Source: Manduca sexta (lineage: Eukaryota; Arthropoda; Insecta; Lepidoptera; Sphingidae). Taken from it: a stretch of DNA of 64,000 bases. Under the pieces are notes generated by a model that was not told the origin of the DNA, did not search any database, and saw only the letters and a list, made by a program, of their open reading frames with translations. The position numbers and the translations under genes were made by a program. Where the stretch lies: NCBI RefSeq assembly GCF_014839805.1, contig NC_051138.1, positions 5,082,983-5,146,982 of the forward strand. Direction: 5' to 3'. Shown piece by piece: positions 36,692 to 46,805 of this stretch (its first letter is position 1; each line of letters starts with the position of its first letter).

Positions 36692-37454
36692 ATATAATCC
36701 GCTCAATACACAATATTGAATCGATCTCAAACGTCTCGGGTAGCAATTGATCGCAGCTTAATATGGCGACGGATCAAATATTTGCCAGATCTTGAATTAT
36801 ATGTTTGAATTTGCTTGTTGGTCGTATCCGACGTTGGCATGAAATTTGTGATATTGTAGTAGATGGCATCGATTGTAGAAACTATGGTACTTGAGACTAA
36901 TTTCCCTGTAACTATTTAATGATATTGAAGAAGCCAAGACACTTGATAGGTTTTTGTATAAATTGATCATTTTCTTATTGACAGATTTTTCCAAAATTTA
37001 ATGAAATGATTAATGTTTTGTTTGTGTAAATAGATTGTACATGTTATAGTATTTAAAAATATAGATATTAAAAAAATTATAGTCACTTAATTTCTTTTCT
37101 GTGGCAGCAACCGTTTCCCCTTACTGCCTATTCTTAAAAATCCATTCTGCTTATAAATTAATAGTATAGTAGGTGTATATACGAACGTAAATTGAAAATA
37201 TATTTTGAAAGAAACTTTTATGACAACGTAATATTAAAATGTAGAAATATTTAATTATTCTCTGCCACGGGTCCATCACCCAAGAAGAAACACGCTTAAA
37301 ACCAAACAAAATTATCTGATGAAATTCATACATAAAAATTCGAATGAAAGTATAAAGCATCGTTGACATTATTGCAGCGCGGTGTTACGATATTAATTTA
37401 TTACTTTACTATTTATTACAGAATATTTTATGAGCCTGATAAATGTGACTGAGG

Positions 37455-37487
37455 TTTTATTTCGAAAAAGACTGTTTCGAAATAAAA
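37455..37487. repeat. Perfect 13-bp-arm hairpin
   Basis: TTTTATTTCGAAA and TTTCGAAATAAAA are separated by a 7-nt loop (AAGACTG). There is no surrounding context to suggest a function. Confidence 0.6.
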
Positions 37488-37670
37488 TTATCAATTTTAT
37501 TCCTTATTATTTATGCAATATAGAGTAAATCTGATTCACCTTTCTTATAATTTTGATTAAAGGAATCGTGGTAATTATAAGATTGTTTATTGTGATAAGA
37601 CATTGAATATTATTTTTAAAAGTAACAAAACTACTTATGGTGACTAAAGACACTTTATTTTTATAATAAA

Positions 37671-38033
37671 CTAGCTGAATCGGCAAACTTCGTACCGCCT
37701 AACAGTCGACATATTGACATTAATATTTATACGATACTAACGTCACTCATTTTTTTTTGCCTTCCCTGAACCCCTCCACTAACACTAAAACTTTATAGTA
37801 TGGCATTAAAGTTCAAATTAACTTTTAATACTTTTTTCACGAATCTTTTGTATGGGAATATAGAAAAGTGTTGTTTTTAGACTTTTTCAGGCAATTTTTT
37901 ATATTTTTCTCTCCGTAAGAACCATCCTCGTACTTTAAGGAATATTATAAAAAAGGAATTAGCGAAATCGGTTCAACTGCTCTCGAGATTTGCGCTTAGC
38001 AAGACATTCAGCGACTTATTTTTATATTACAGA
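37671..38033 (-). mobile_element. Non-autonomous Helitron, a third subfamily, about 363 bp
   Basis: Minus-strand reading starts TCTGTAATATAAAAATAAG after an A and ends GGCGGTACGAAGTTTGCCGATTCAGCTAG before a T. The end keeps a stem-loop-like GGC...GCC and CTAG. The body contains GAACCGATTTCGC-like text on the same side as other Helitrons (ATCGGTTCAACTGCTCTCGAG on the plus strand). Confidence 0.75.
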
Positions 38034-38367
38034 TTATATTTCACTTTATAAGAAATACAATTTTAGAAGTAATCTTGCTTATAGTATCGTACAGAATAAT
38101 TTATAATTGAATAGTGTGGGTAACACTGTTTGTACACTTCTTTACCAATACCTACAGAAATAATATTTTTTTTTTTATTTATTTATTTTGGATTACCAAC
38201 AATTGTTACATTAAAACATTTACAAAAGGATTATACAAATGTAAATCAAGCTAAATGCACAACCACACTAAGGTAATCACAGCATGCAATAAGGTGTGTC
38301 AATTTAGTATTAATTACCTTTTACAATCTATAGTTCAGTGAGAACTTATATTAAGACAAAACGGATC

Positions 38368-41262
38368 TTACTTAATTATATTCTGGCTAGGACTGCAGCT
38401 ATTAACAAAGTGTAAGTAGATTGTTTTATAGTATGAGACTTTTTTGTCAAAGTGTATATCAACAAGGTTACTACAGTCGTTTAAGATTTTACATAATCGT
38501 GGCACAGGAGAGTTGGCACCGGCAACTGTTCTGCGGGGTGGCGGATAGAGAGGTGTGATGGGGTTGCGAGGAATTCTACTAGGCGCACGTATGCTAAATA
38601 GTTCTAAGAGTTGAGGGCAGTCTATTTTATTTCTGAAGACTTTAAATAAGAAAGTCATATCTAATAAATCCCTTCGCTTAGTGAGAGAACATATTTTGAA
38701 AAATTCTAACCTGCTATTGTAAGAAGGCAGTTTTTTTGCTTTCCCAGTTGCAAAAGCCAAGTGCCACAAAAAGCGTTTTTGTATTCGCTCCAATCGTAAA
38801 GAATGGGTAGCGTAATGTGGACGCCAAACGATGCTACAGTATTCTAATACGCTGCGCACAAAACTGTTGTAAAGTAATATTTTAGTCTTGGATTTTCGGA
38901 ATATTTTGCCGTTTCTCAAAACAAAACCTAACATTTTTGCCGATTTTTTTATTATTTTTTCTAGATGAGGAATAAACGTTAACTTTTTATCAAACATCAC
39001 ACCTAGATCCATAATTTCTTCTTTCTGTTGAATAACGTTTCCGTTAATAGTGTAGTCCCAACTTATCTGATTTAAGTTTCTCGAGTAAGTAATATGCGAA
39101 CATTTTTTATGGTTCAGGTGCATTTTATTCATATCACACCATTGCACTAGTCTATTGAGGTCTGCTTGTAACAACTTGGAATCTTCTGTGGAAGATATTG
39201 TTCGTAAGAATTTCAAGTCATCGGCGTACATGAATGGTTCAGAGAACTGAAAACAGCAGGGGATGTCATTAATAAATAGGTTAAATAGCACGGGGCCTAA
39301 GTGAGATCCTTGGGGTACACCTGACGTAATACCACGATTACTAGATTGGAAACCGTTTAGGACGACGTAAAAAGACCTATCTTTCAAATATGATTCAAAC
39401 CAGTGCAATAAAGGGCCAGCGACTCCATATAAGGACAGTTTATAATGCAATAGACTATGGGAAACTTTATCGAAAGCCTTACTAAAATCTGTATATATAA
39501 CATCACATTGCTTCCCAGTATCCATCGCTTTTGATATAGCCTCAGTAAAAAGTGTAAGATTAGTTGCTGTGGATCTGCCTTTAGTAAAACCATGTTGATA
39601 AGGAGTAAGATTGGACTTGAAATGATGCTGTAGTAGCTGGCAAATGAAAGATTCCAAAACTTTGGCAAGAGTAGATAGTATAGATATAGGCCTGTAGTTT
39701 GAAACTATGTCCTTACCATCGGATTTATGAACCGGAACTATCTTGGCAATTTTCCATTTCAATGGAAAAACTCCTGTGGTTAAGGATTTATTATATATAA
39801 TTAAAAGAGGTGAGACTAACATTGGTGCGCAGGATCGTACAAAAATTGGTGGAATACCGTCGGGACCAGCTCCTTTGGATATGTTAAGATTTTTCAACAC
39901 TTTTAACAAAGTATTGAAATCTATCGTAGGACTTGTTAAGCATTGGTTATTAGCGGCAATAAGATTCATATAATTAAAATACTCTATGGAAACATTTTCA
40001 GTGTCAACGGTGTAGACCGATGAGAAATATGTGGCAAACAAATCGCAAATCTCAGTTCCCTCAGAGGTATGCCGTGTACCGTCTGACATAGAAATAGGAT
40101 AGGCACTGGAATTACCGTGCTTTGTCTTTATATGTGACCAAAATGATTTTGGGTTCCGTGTAATTACTTGCTCAGAGATATCTAAGTAGTTGTTATAGCA
40201 TTTGTTGGCCAGTCGCTCACATCTTTTATTTAGTAATTTTAACTCAATCTCGTCCAATGGATTCGCATATTTTTTAAAACGTTTTCGAATTTTAGCTTTT
40301 TCACGTAGTAATTTTATCAGATTTTTGTTAAACCAGCAAGGATAGCGGATATTTTTTTTCCGATGAACGGGTACATTTGACTGTATGATAGAATATAATA
40401 TTTCATAAAACTTTTCTAACATATCATTGACACTATCGAGTTTACCGATTCTTTCAAGCCAGTCAATGTCCTCAATTGCTTTTCCAACGAGATTATAGTC
40501 GGTTTTGAAAAAATTTAGTTTTGAAAAATCGGCATTGTACTGCAGACTGCGCTCTCTTTTAAAGGATAATGTTATGTCTAAGGGGGGGTGTATCTGCTCA
40601 ACACTACTTAACGGCGTAATGGCGTGACTTACGGAGCATGAGTCAATATCAGTCAGTACGAGATCAAGTATGCGGCTAGTATTTGTTATATAATTACATT
40701 GCTCAAGCTTGTTAATGTTCAAAAAGTCCAGGAAGGCATGGTGAACGTATGGTAGAACGCCATGACTAGGACACTTTTTGTGAATTTGCCAGTTAATATT
40801 ACCAAGATTAAAATCTCCCAGAATACAGACTTGTGAGTTTATGAGCTCAAAAATCGAGTTTGAATTAGAAATAAATTGGTCAAGAGATTCTCGACTTACA
40901 GGAGGTGGTAGATAAACTGCACACAAAGTCAGTCTGTGAATATGAGAAACCCCAGAACCTTCCATGACTATCCATAGATCTTCACATTTACTTTCCCATT
41001 GTTTTACCCGGGAAGATTTGAATCTTTTTGAAACCGCTATCAGCACCCCGCCACCCTCTTTAGCGCTGTTAAACCCGGCACTTTCCCTGTCTCTCCTATA
41101 GACGTCGTATCTGTCATCAAACAGTTCCTTGTCAAACACCGAGTCATTTAGCCAGGTTTCTACTAACACTATTATGTCATAGCTATTACAACAAACATTT
41201 CTATAAAAATTATCGCTCTTAGATCGCAAACCTCTACAGTTTTGAAAATATATATGTAGGTT
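38368..41262 (-). CDS. LINE ORF2: APE endonuclease plus reverse transcriptase
   Basis: The protein, about 964 residues, nicks target DNA and copies the element RNA into it (target-primed reverse transcription). An N-terminal endonuclease starts at NLHIYFQNCRGL and has VETWL, LGDFNLGNINW and a modified IHPPLDI in place of the usual SDH region. The reverse transcriptase follows, with YRPISILSTLAKVLE, YTDFSKAFDKV, GVPQGSHLGP and the catalytic FMYADDLKF near residues 665-672 of the TTG-started frame (YADD codons at 39217-39228). A C-terminal EYCSIVW domain completes it. No ATG precedes the endonuclease: the frame is open from 41301 but begins without methionine, so translation probably depends on reinitiation or a non-ATG start, or the start was lost. 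I set the start at the first conserved residue. There is no internal stop or frameshift, unlike most LINE copies. Codons are GC-richer than the flanks. Confidence 0.95.
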   Translation of the reverse strand, partial: NLHIYFQNCRGLRSKSDNFYRNVCCNSYDIIVLVETWLNDSVFDKELFDDRYDVYRRDRESAGFNSAKEGGGVLIAVSKRFKSSRVKQWESKCEDLWIVMEGSGVSHIHRLTLCAVYLPPPVSRESLDQFISNSNSIFELINSQVCILGDFNLGNINWQIHKKCPSHGVLPYVHHAFLDFLNINKLEQCNYITNTSRILDLVLTDIDSCSVSHAITPLSSVEQIHPPLDITLSFKRERSLQYNADFSKLNFFKTDYNLVGKAIEDIDWLERIGKLDSVNDMLEKFYEILYSIIQSNVPVHRKKNIRYPCWFNKNLIKLLREKAKIRKRFKKYANPLDEIELKLLNKRCERLANKCYNNYLDISEQVITRNPKSFWSHIKTKHGNSSAYPISMSDGTRHTSEGTEICDLFATYFSSVYTVDTENVSIEYFNYMNLIAANNQCLTSPTIDFNTLLKVLKNLNISKGAGPDGIPPIFVRSCAPMLVSPLLIIYNKSLTTGVFPLKWKIAKIVPVHKSDGKDIVSNYRPISILSTLAKVLESFICQLLQHHFKSNLTPYQHGFTKGRSTATNLTLFTEAISKAMDTGKQCDVIYTDFSKAFDKVSHSLLHYKLSLYGVAGPLLHWFESYLKDRSFYVVLNGFQSSNRGITSGVPQGSHLGPVLFNLFINDIPCCFQFSEPFMYADDLKFLRTISSTEDSKLLQADLNRLVQWCDMNKMHLNHKKCSHITYSRNLNQISWDYTINGNVIQQKEEIMDLGVMFDKKLTFIPHLEKIIKKSAKMLGFVLRNGKIFRKSKTKILLYNSFVRSVLEYCSIVWRPHYATHSLRLERIQKRFLWHLAFATGKAKKLPSYNSRLEFFKICSLTKRRDLLDMTFLFKVFRNKIDCPQLLELFSIRAPSRIPRNPITPLYPPPRRTVAGANSPVPRLCKILNDCSNLVDIHFDKKVSYYKTIYLHFVNSCSPSQNIIK

Positions 41263-41340
41263 AGCGAATTTAGTAATAAAAAAAATAAAAATAAAATCTA
41301 ATTAAAAATATGATTACATAGGACTATCTGATACGCTAAG

Positions 41341-42408
41341 TTATTTTATTTTTCCAATAGACTCCATATTATGTATAATGATATAGGCTGATTCGTCGTC
41401 CTTTCGCACAAAAATTTTTCCTCCCCTCACCCAAACATGTTTGAAACCTTTTTCTTTGGCCTTTGTCCTAACAGCAGCATGGAGAGCTTTATTTGCAGGA
41501 GACAAATGTTCCGCAACGTAGATAGGTGTTTTTTTGCAAGAGAAACCAATGTCTGAGCTATTCAACTTGTTGGAGGGATTTGCTTTATTATATTTGATAA
41601 CCGATGCGCGGAGTTGATCCCGGCTACTTTGAGACGCAAATTGTACCACTATAGAGCGTGGACGGTTACTCTCAGTGTTGATTTTTGCCACTCGAGTGCA
41701 GCGTGTTATTTCGCTATCTTTTAGTCTACAGTCTACCACTGTGCACAGCTGTTTCACAATACTATTTAAGTTTTCATTCCTACCTTCAGGGACGCATTGG
41801 ATCTCTAAGTTATTCGCCCTCAAATGCTGTTCCGTGGTATTAAGTCTTTGCTCTAAGGTAGTACATCGTGCGCTCAGATCGGCGACTGCTCTCTTTAGAC
41901 AGGAGTTCTCCTCCAACACTTCGTTCTTTAGTTTCCTTGCTGCTTCATGCTCCTTCTCTATATCATCCAATCTGGCATTCATAAAATTCATAAATTCACT
42001 GATGTCCTTTATTTCGTTTTTAATGGGTTGCATCTCTTTGTTTAAAAGACTAATTATGGTTTCATTTAGCTGCTGTATCATACTATTAAATTCACTCCTT
42101 ACAACATTTTGTACTATTTTGTGCACCTCTTCACTGGTCACCGGAGGAACTTCAGGCAAGCTGGTGAGGGTAGGCTTCTTACTACCTCTGTTAATGTTCG
42201 TATTTCGGGTTGGCGTGGAGTCTCTCCTAGTTGATTTAGGAGTATTTTCTGAACATTGTGGACATTTCCAGGATCTCAGTAATTTGTTGTCCTTACATAC
42301 TGGAAGTAATAAGCAGGAGAAGTGATAAACTTTTTTACAACCGGTGCAAATAATATGTTCCTCTCCAGGCCCTTTTTCTGTAGAGCAGCAACCCCAGGTT
42401 AAAGACAT
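41341..42408 (-). CDS. LINE ORF1: PHD finger, coiled coil and FP/ORF1-type RNA-binding region
   Basis: This 355-residue protein is the probable nucleic-acid-binding chaperone of the LINE particle. The start is the first ATG (42408); the frame is open upstream but lacks another ATG. Residues 5-53 form a PHD-type zinc finger with WGCC, CTGCKKVYHFSC and WKCPQC (Cys7/8, 21, 24, His29, Cys32, 49, 52). A Ser/Thr/Pro-rich linker follows, then a coiled coil at about 105-205 with many Leu, Glu and Lys heptads. The C-terminal 150 residues contain RPRSIVVQFASQSSRDQL, IYVAEHLSPANKALHAAV and VWVRGGKIFVRKDD, the pattern of the baculovirus FP-protein domain that is also found in insect LINE ORF1 proteins. 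The PHD finger is known in CR1-group ORF1; chromatin reading is an inference. It ends at TAA about 80 bp before the ORF2 endonuclease. Confidence 0.92.
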   Translation of the reverse strand: MSLTWGCCSTEKGPGEEHIICTGCKKVYHFSCLLLPVCKDNKLLRSWKCPQCSENTPKSTRRDSTPTRNTNINRGSKKPTLTSLPEVPPVTSEEVHKIVQNVVRSEFNSMIQQLNETIISLLNKEMQPIKNEIKDISEFMNFMNARLDDIEKEHEAARKLKNEVLEENSCLKRAVADLSARCTTLEQRLNTTEQHLRANNLEIQCVPEGRNENLNSIVKQLCTVVDCRLKDSEITRCTRVAKINTESNRPRSIVVQFASQSSRDQLRASVIKYNKANPSNKLNSSDIGFSCKKTPIYVAEHLSPANKALHAAVRTKAKEKGFKHVWVRGGKIFVRKDDESAYIIIHNMESIGKIK

Positions 42409-42940
42409 TTTGCCCAGGAAGCGACGACGACAGCACACCTCAAATTTGTGAGTCAGCCCAAGGCGATCAGCAACACAACTCGTTGAGGATAAAGTGGCGC
42501 CACCACCACCGCCTCGTCCGCAGGTTCAAATCCAACAATCAATAACCCTTTTCCCAATTTAAATTTAAGTGTTAATTATAGACCCACTTTCGTCCCCCCG
42601 TAAGACCGCACAGTGGGCGTGGACAACACTTGATGAGTGATAAAGAATTTCACGTTACTAAAAATGACCAATCACAAAAGTTTGCGAGCTCAATTTGTAC
42701 GAACCACACGACATACGTCCACTCTGCTCGACAACTGAAAAATATGACTATAACCCACTTGGATACAGTATATCGGTCTATTTGTCCTCTGAGAAGCTAA
42801 GTGCGCCGACCCCGTATGTGTGGCTAGTCTACGTTGCTTTATCAATGGCGCACGTACCAGTCGTGCGTCAAGAAGCATGAGCGCACGCGAATGTGGCACA
42901 TCCGCGCTGAGCCCAACCGTGACAGTCGCACATCAGTTCT
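42409..42940 (-). promoter_or_regulatory. LINE 5' UTR and probable internal promoter region
   Basis: The sequence is clearly GC- and CpG-richer than the outside flank, with no long sense frame. LINEs of this group carry a promoter inside the 5' UTR; I see no TATA box, and the exact 5' end is not defined by a duplication. Confidence 0.5.
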
Positions 42941-43822
42941 CATTAAATGTTGACATTAATTAATCACGGAATACCGTCCGACTTAACACTTATTGTATCT
43001 TGCACACTGATTATTGTTGATATATTATTTATTATAATGTATTTTGTAGTTATAGTTATCACTAATCACTGTCTGTAACACCAGGATATTGAATTTTTAA
43101 CTAGTTTTATATTTACTTGCGAAATAGTATTTTTGAGATAGTTAATGATTCAGAGCTGACACACACAGGTAGTAACTTTACAAGGTTCCCACAAGGTTTA
43201 TATAAAAATACCCACAAATCAACTCACAAATTCAAGATTTGATGTCAGCGCCGCATTTGAAGCTTCGATGTTTAAATAAATATTATTCGTTTGGGTTTGA
43301 AGACATGGAATATATCCTTTGTTTTGACGATGTAGGTATTTTATACATTTGTACTCCTTCAAAAATGATTTTGACGTAGTTTGTGCGTTGCATCGGCAAA
43401 CAATTTTATTGGAATTTCTAATTAATGGTCTTTTTACGGTTTGGGAATATTTGAATTAATTTAATTTTCAATTATTTTTCGTATTAAAAGGCATGTATTG
43501 TATTAATATATATTAATGTTCAATAGTATTGTTTCAGAATAAATTTTGTCTATTGGTATTAAATTATTTTATTTGAATGTTAAATTAAAATAACTATTTG
43601 AGAAAATATGGTACTCTCCCTAAGCCTCGGCTATCTTATTTTCCACACGTCATGAAAGTAAACCTGTAACGTGCCGGCAATTTTATAAACGACCACGACA
43701 GAAGCCCGGTTAATCCGTCCAGTCTTGTAATCAAAACTGACAACAGCGGGACACTTCCACGTAAATCTGTCTCTAGTGAAAAATTGCATCATGACTGAGT
43801 ATTGCTGAATGTTTCGTAGCCA

Positions 43823-44056
43823 TCTATACATATCATAAAACGAAGTCTGTTTATTATTATATTATAAAACAAAGTCTTTGTTGTCTTTCTGTATCTTATC
43901 GATTTTCTTAATATCTACTGAACGGCTTTTTATGAAATTTGACATGGAGATGGTTTAAGACCCTGGAAAGGTTATAGGATACTTTTATCCTTTATCCTCT
44001 TTTCTATCCCGGGAAAATATATATCACTCAGACGACGCCGCGAGACAAAAAGCTAG
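43823..44056 (+). mobile_element. Non-autonomous Helitron, with repeated 5' start
   Basis: It starts TCTATACATATCATAAAACG after an A and ends GACGACGCCGCGAGACAAAAAGCTAG before a T. The 5' motif ATAAAACRAAGTCT occurs twice (about 43833 and 43862). The body TCTACTGAACGGCTTTTTATG matches 13387-13601. Confidence 0.82.
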
Positions 44057-44873
44057 TAGTTCTATACAGACGCTATATTGTGCTAGTTCTAGTAGTAGAC
44101 CTGTTAAAATATCGCTGGTGTTACCATTACAAGTTTCTATGATACTTATAGTTTTTGTATAAATTAAATTATACAAGGTCATTTTAATCTTACGTTACGC
44201 AATGAAACTATATACTTATCTTCTTAAAAATAACACTTTAAAATAAGTAAATTAAACCATATAAAAGTAAAACAAAAAGTATAAGCTTTGAACTAAAAAA
44301 AAACAAATATTTCTTTTTATTATTTCATGCCAAATATTCGCACTAAGCTACCAAGTGATCAAAAATTCGGAAAGTAAAACAGGCATTTTTATGAAAATGT
44401 TTCGAAATCCATGAATGAATATTGGTACATTGTTAGCAGACATAAAGACTAGCATATAGTTTCGATTTATTAACGCAATGTCTCTATATATTATAAAGCA
44501 TGATTCAATGTATATTTGAATAAAAATCAATAATCCCGAAAGATAAATAAATTAATATCATATCCACGAATCACATTTTTTTTTAAATTTTTACTAACAT
44601 GAAAATTTAAAATCAAATTATACAATATAAATAAAATTAATATAGAACCTTGTAATAGTGACAGCGATATGTACAATATAGGAGCGCTAAATAAATTACT
44701 CTTTTCTGATTCTTCGACTTATAGTACAGATCACGAACTGGGATACATTATTATAAACACTCTCATAGTCGACGATACATATTTACATTAATTAATCTAA
44801 ACCTGTACATACATGTAGGGATGAGGGGCAAATAAAACATGTGGAATCCACTATACGTCTTTACTTTTAACCC
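44057..44873. other. AT-rich stretch, nothing recognised
   Basis: No gene or repeat family was recognised. Confidence 0.35.
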
Positions 44874-45050
44874 AATATTAATTAAAAATACGGTTGCGCG
44901 CACGCCAGAGCGTCTGCCGTCTCCACCATCGTTTTTGAGAGAGCGAGAGAAAAAACTTTCACCTTTCTCTAGCATCGAAAATCGGATACGCTTACGAAAA
45001 TATTTTAATAATTATCTTAACAACGATCGGATATTCCCCACATACATGTA
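44874..45050. repeat. 174-bp dispersed repeat, copy 2
   Basis: It begins AATATTAATTAAAAATACGG and ends CCCCACATACAT, about 98% identical by eye to window positions 1-174. The differing bases are GCGC for GTGC, CTCC for ATCC and one extra T in TCTTAACAA. The flanks on the right differ completely between copies, so the right boundary is real. The left boundary is known only from this copy, with CCC just outside. Confidence 0.85.
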
Positions 45051-46746
45051 TAGAATCTATGAAATTACGTACAAAACCCATTACGAATAGCCAACGGTCC
45101 AGCGCAACATATCAGGCCGGTCAGTAATTTATGTACGACATTCATTGCTGCGTCACAGCTATGTTTGATGTTGCAAACGTTAGTCGAGCGCCGATGTGAC
45201 CGAAGCTAGATTTATACCTCTTTAAACTCGATATTTCCATGCTTTTACGCAGTCAAAGGGCTGAAAATGGGAATTTTCGTTGCGAGAATTTTAGGTGGCT
45301 GTTTTTTTTTCTCTTTTATAGATTATAGTCTGGGTGTGTTATAAGTAAGAGTTAAGGTTATTATGATGCTCAAATAAATAAATCATAGGACTTAATATAA
45401 GTTAATAGAAATTAGCATGCAACTAAGTAAAATATCAATAACTATATAAACTCTTTAAACCAAGCAAGTATCTTAAAGAGTTAAGCCAGGTAGCGTTTAC
45501 GATAAAATAATTCATTTCACTAGTGATTTTGTAAAACCCTTAAGCAAAGTGACCTACCATTAGTAAAAATCGTAACAAAATAATCAAAGTGGAGATTTCA
45601 TGAATACGCAAATCATAAAATAATAAAATCAACATCCTCAAACCGTGAAATTAAAATGAATTAAGACATTCAAATTACAGTGTTGCAACGCGAATCCTGG
45701 CTAACAAACGAAGATTATGCAAATTGTTTGATTAAGTATGCACACCGTTCGGTTCAAAATACCCCTACTTGATTAAGAGCCGTAGTCCAGATCCGCATCG
45801 GATAGTTTACTTTACAACCTGAATGTTTCCTCATTATCATTTGTAGCTAGACGTGTTTGTTTGGTGCGTCCTTTGTCCTGAACTGTTGGTACTTTACTAT
45901 AACAGAATACGGTTCGGTTATTTAATTTATTAGACAACCCTAGCCCGATTTAATTAACGATAATCCGATTATATTGTGATATTTTATTTGCTTAAATAAT
46001 TCCCGTTTTTATTGAACTTGTTATATTAATCTTTTTATGTTGCGCAAACAAATTAAATTCTTTAGATATAAAATACAAATGTGCACACTGTTATATCAAT
46101 TATCTTTTTAAAGCGAAATCTTATTTAAATATAAAACCAGATAGAACAAATAGAACAAACTAATTTCCTCATTTATATGAAAATGAAAATAAAACGTGTA
46201 TGAAAAATATGTGCGGAGAAATTTCTATTCATATTAAATAAATATCATATCATCATATATTTTTTTCACAAACAGTTTTTAATTACTGATATTTATTAAA
46301 TGGTTTAATAATATTTAACAAAGCCAAATAAAACTAAATACTTTTTAATATTCATATCATAATTTTAAATTTATAATCACTGTATTATCGGGTTTAGTGG
46401 AGTTTTTGTGGTAGGTACTCAGTCGTATTTTTTACTTTTAGCTAATTTATCTTCGTAGTCCTTACCAAACCTTGTCTTCCCAAATTATCTTATCGCTATG
46501 TCTTGTTAAGAATTTGACGTAATTTATCGTCGACGCTTCGTTAAATTATTTAAATTCATGTTGTTTGAGCATTTCTAAAATTTTGTTACACGAGCTTAAA
46601 TATTATAATTGGCTTTAATTATTTGTAATATTAATAATTATTCATCTCTGCATATATATTTTTCAAATTTAATTTTAATTTGACACAAAATTTATGTTGC
46701 TAGTTTCGTATCTCACGATTAAACGGGATGCCTCTATATTATCTAT
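45051..46746. other. AT-rich stretch, no gene recognised
   Basis: Positions 45080-45230 are GC-richer but unassigned. The rest is AT-rich without gene signals. Confidence 0.35.
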
Positions 46747-46805
46747 AATTTCACCCTTCTCCACTACAATATAGATTCTATATTGTAGTGGAGAAGGGTG
46801 AAATT
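46747..46805. repeat. Perfect 59-bp palindrome (29-bp arms, 1-nt centre)
   Basis: The left arm 46747-46775 (AATTTCACCCTTCTCCACTA...) is the exact reverse complement of 46777-46805, with a single T between. The right arm is also the terminus of the MITE-1 copy that follows, so the palindrome is an inverted duplication of a MITE-1 end. Arms this long with no spacer are normally unstable, which suggests a recent origin. Confidence 0.95.

Larger units (their letters stand above)
38166..42940 (-). mobile_element. Near-complete non-LTR retrotransposon (CR1/Jockey group LINE)
   Basis: The element is read on the minus strand: a GC-richer 5' UTR (to about 42940), ORF1, a short spacer of about 80 bp, ORF2, a 3' UTR of about 190 bp and a tail of (AAAT)n plus A12 at 38166-38190. 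The intact pair of ORFs, the APE endonuclease plus reverse transcriptase in ORF2 and the lack of LTRs place it among APE-type LINEs. The 5' end is placed where GC-rich sequence gives way to AT-rich DNA, so it is approximate. I could not find a target-site duplication. Clade assignment (CR1 or Jockey supergroup) is from motif style only. Confidence 0.92.

Noticed and set aside
39743..39973. Plus-strand open frame of 76 codons
   Set aside because: It is antisense to the LINE ORF2 reverse transcriptase and has no features of its own.
41675..42325. Plus-strand open frame of 216 codons
   Set aside because: It is antisense to LINE ORF1. Its long hydrophobic Ser/Leu/Phe runs reflect the complementary strand of the coiled-coil codons.
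1..45050. The two 174-bp repeats as LTRs of one huge element
   Set aside because: The spacing of 44.9 kb is far too large, the intervening DNA contains many independent insertions and no retroviral genes are present.
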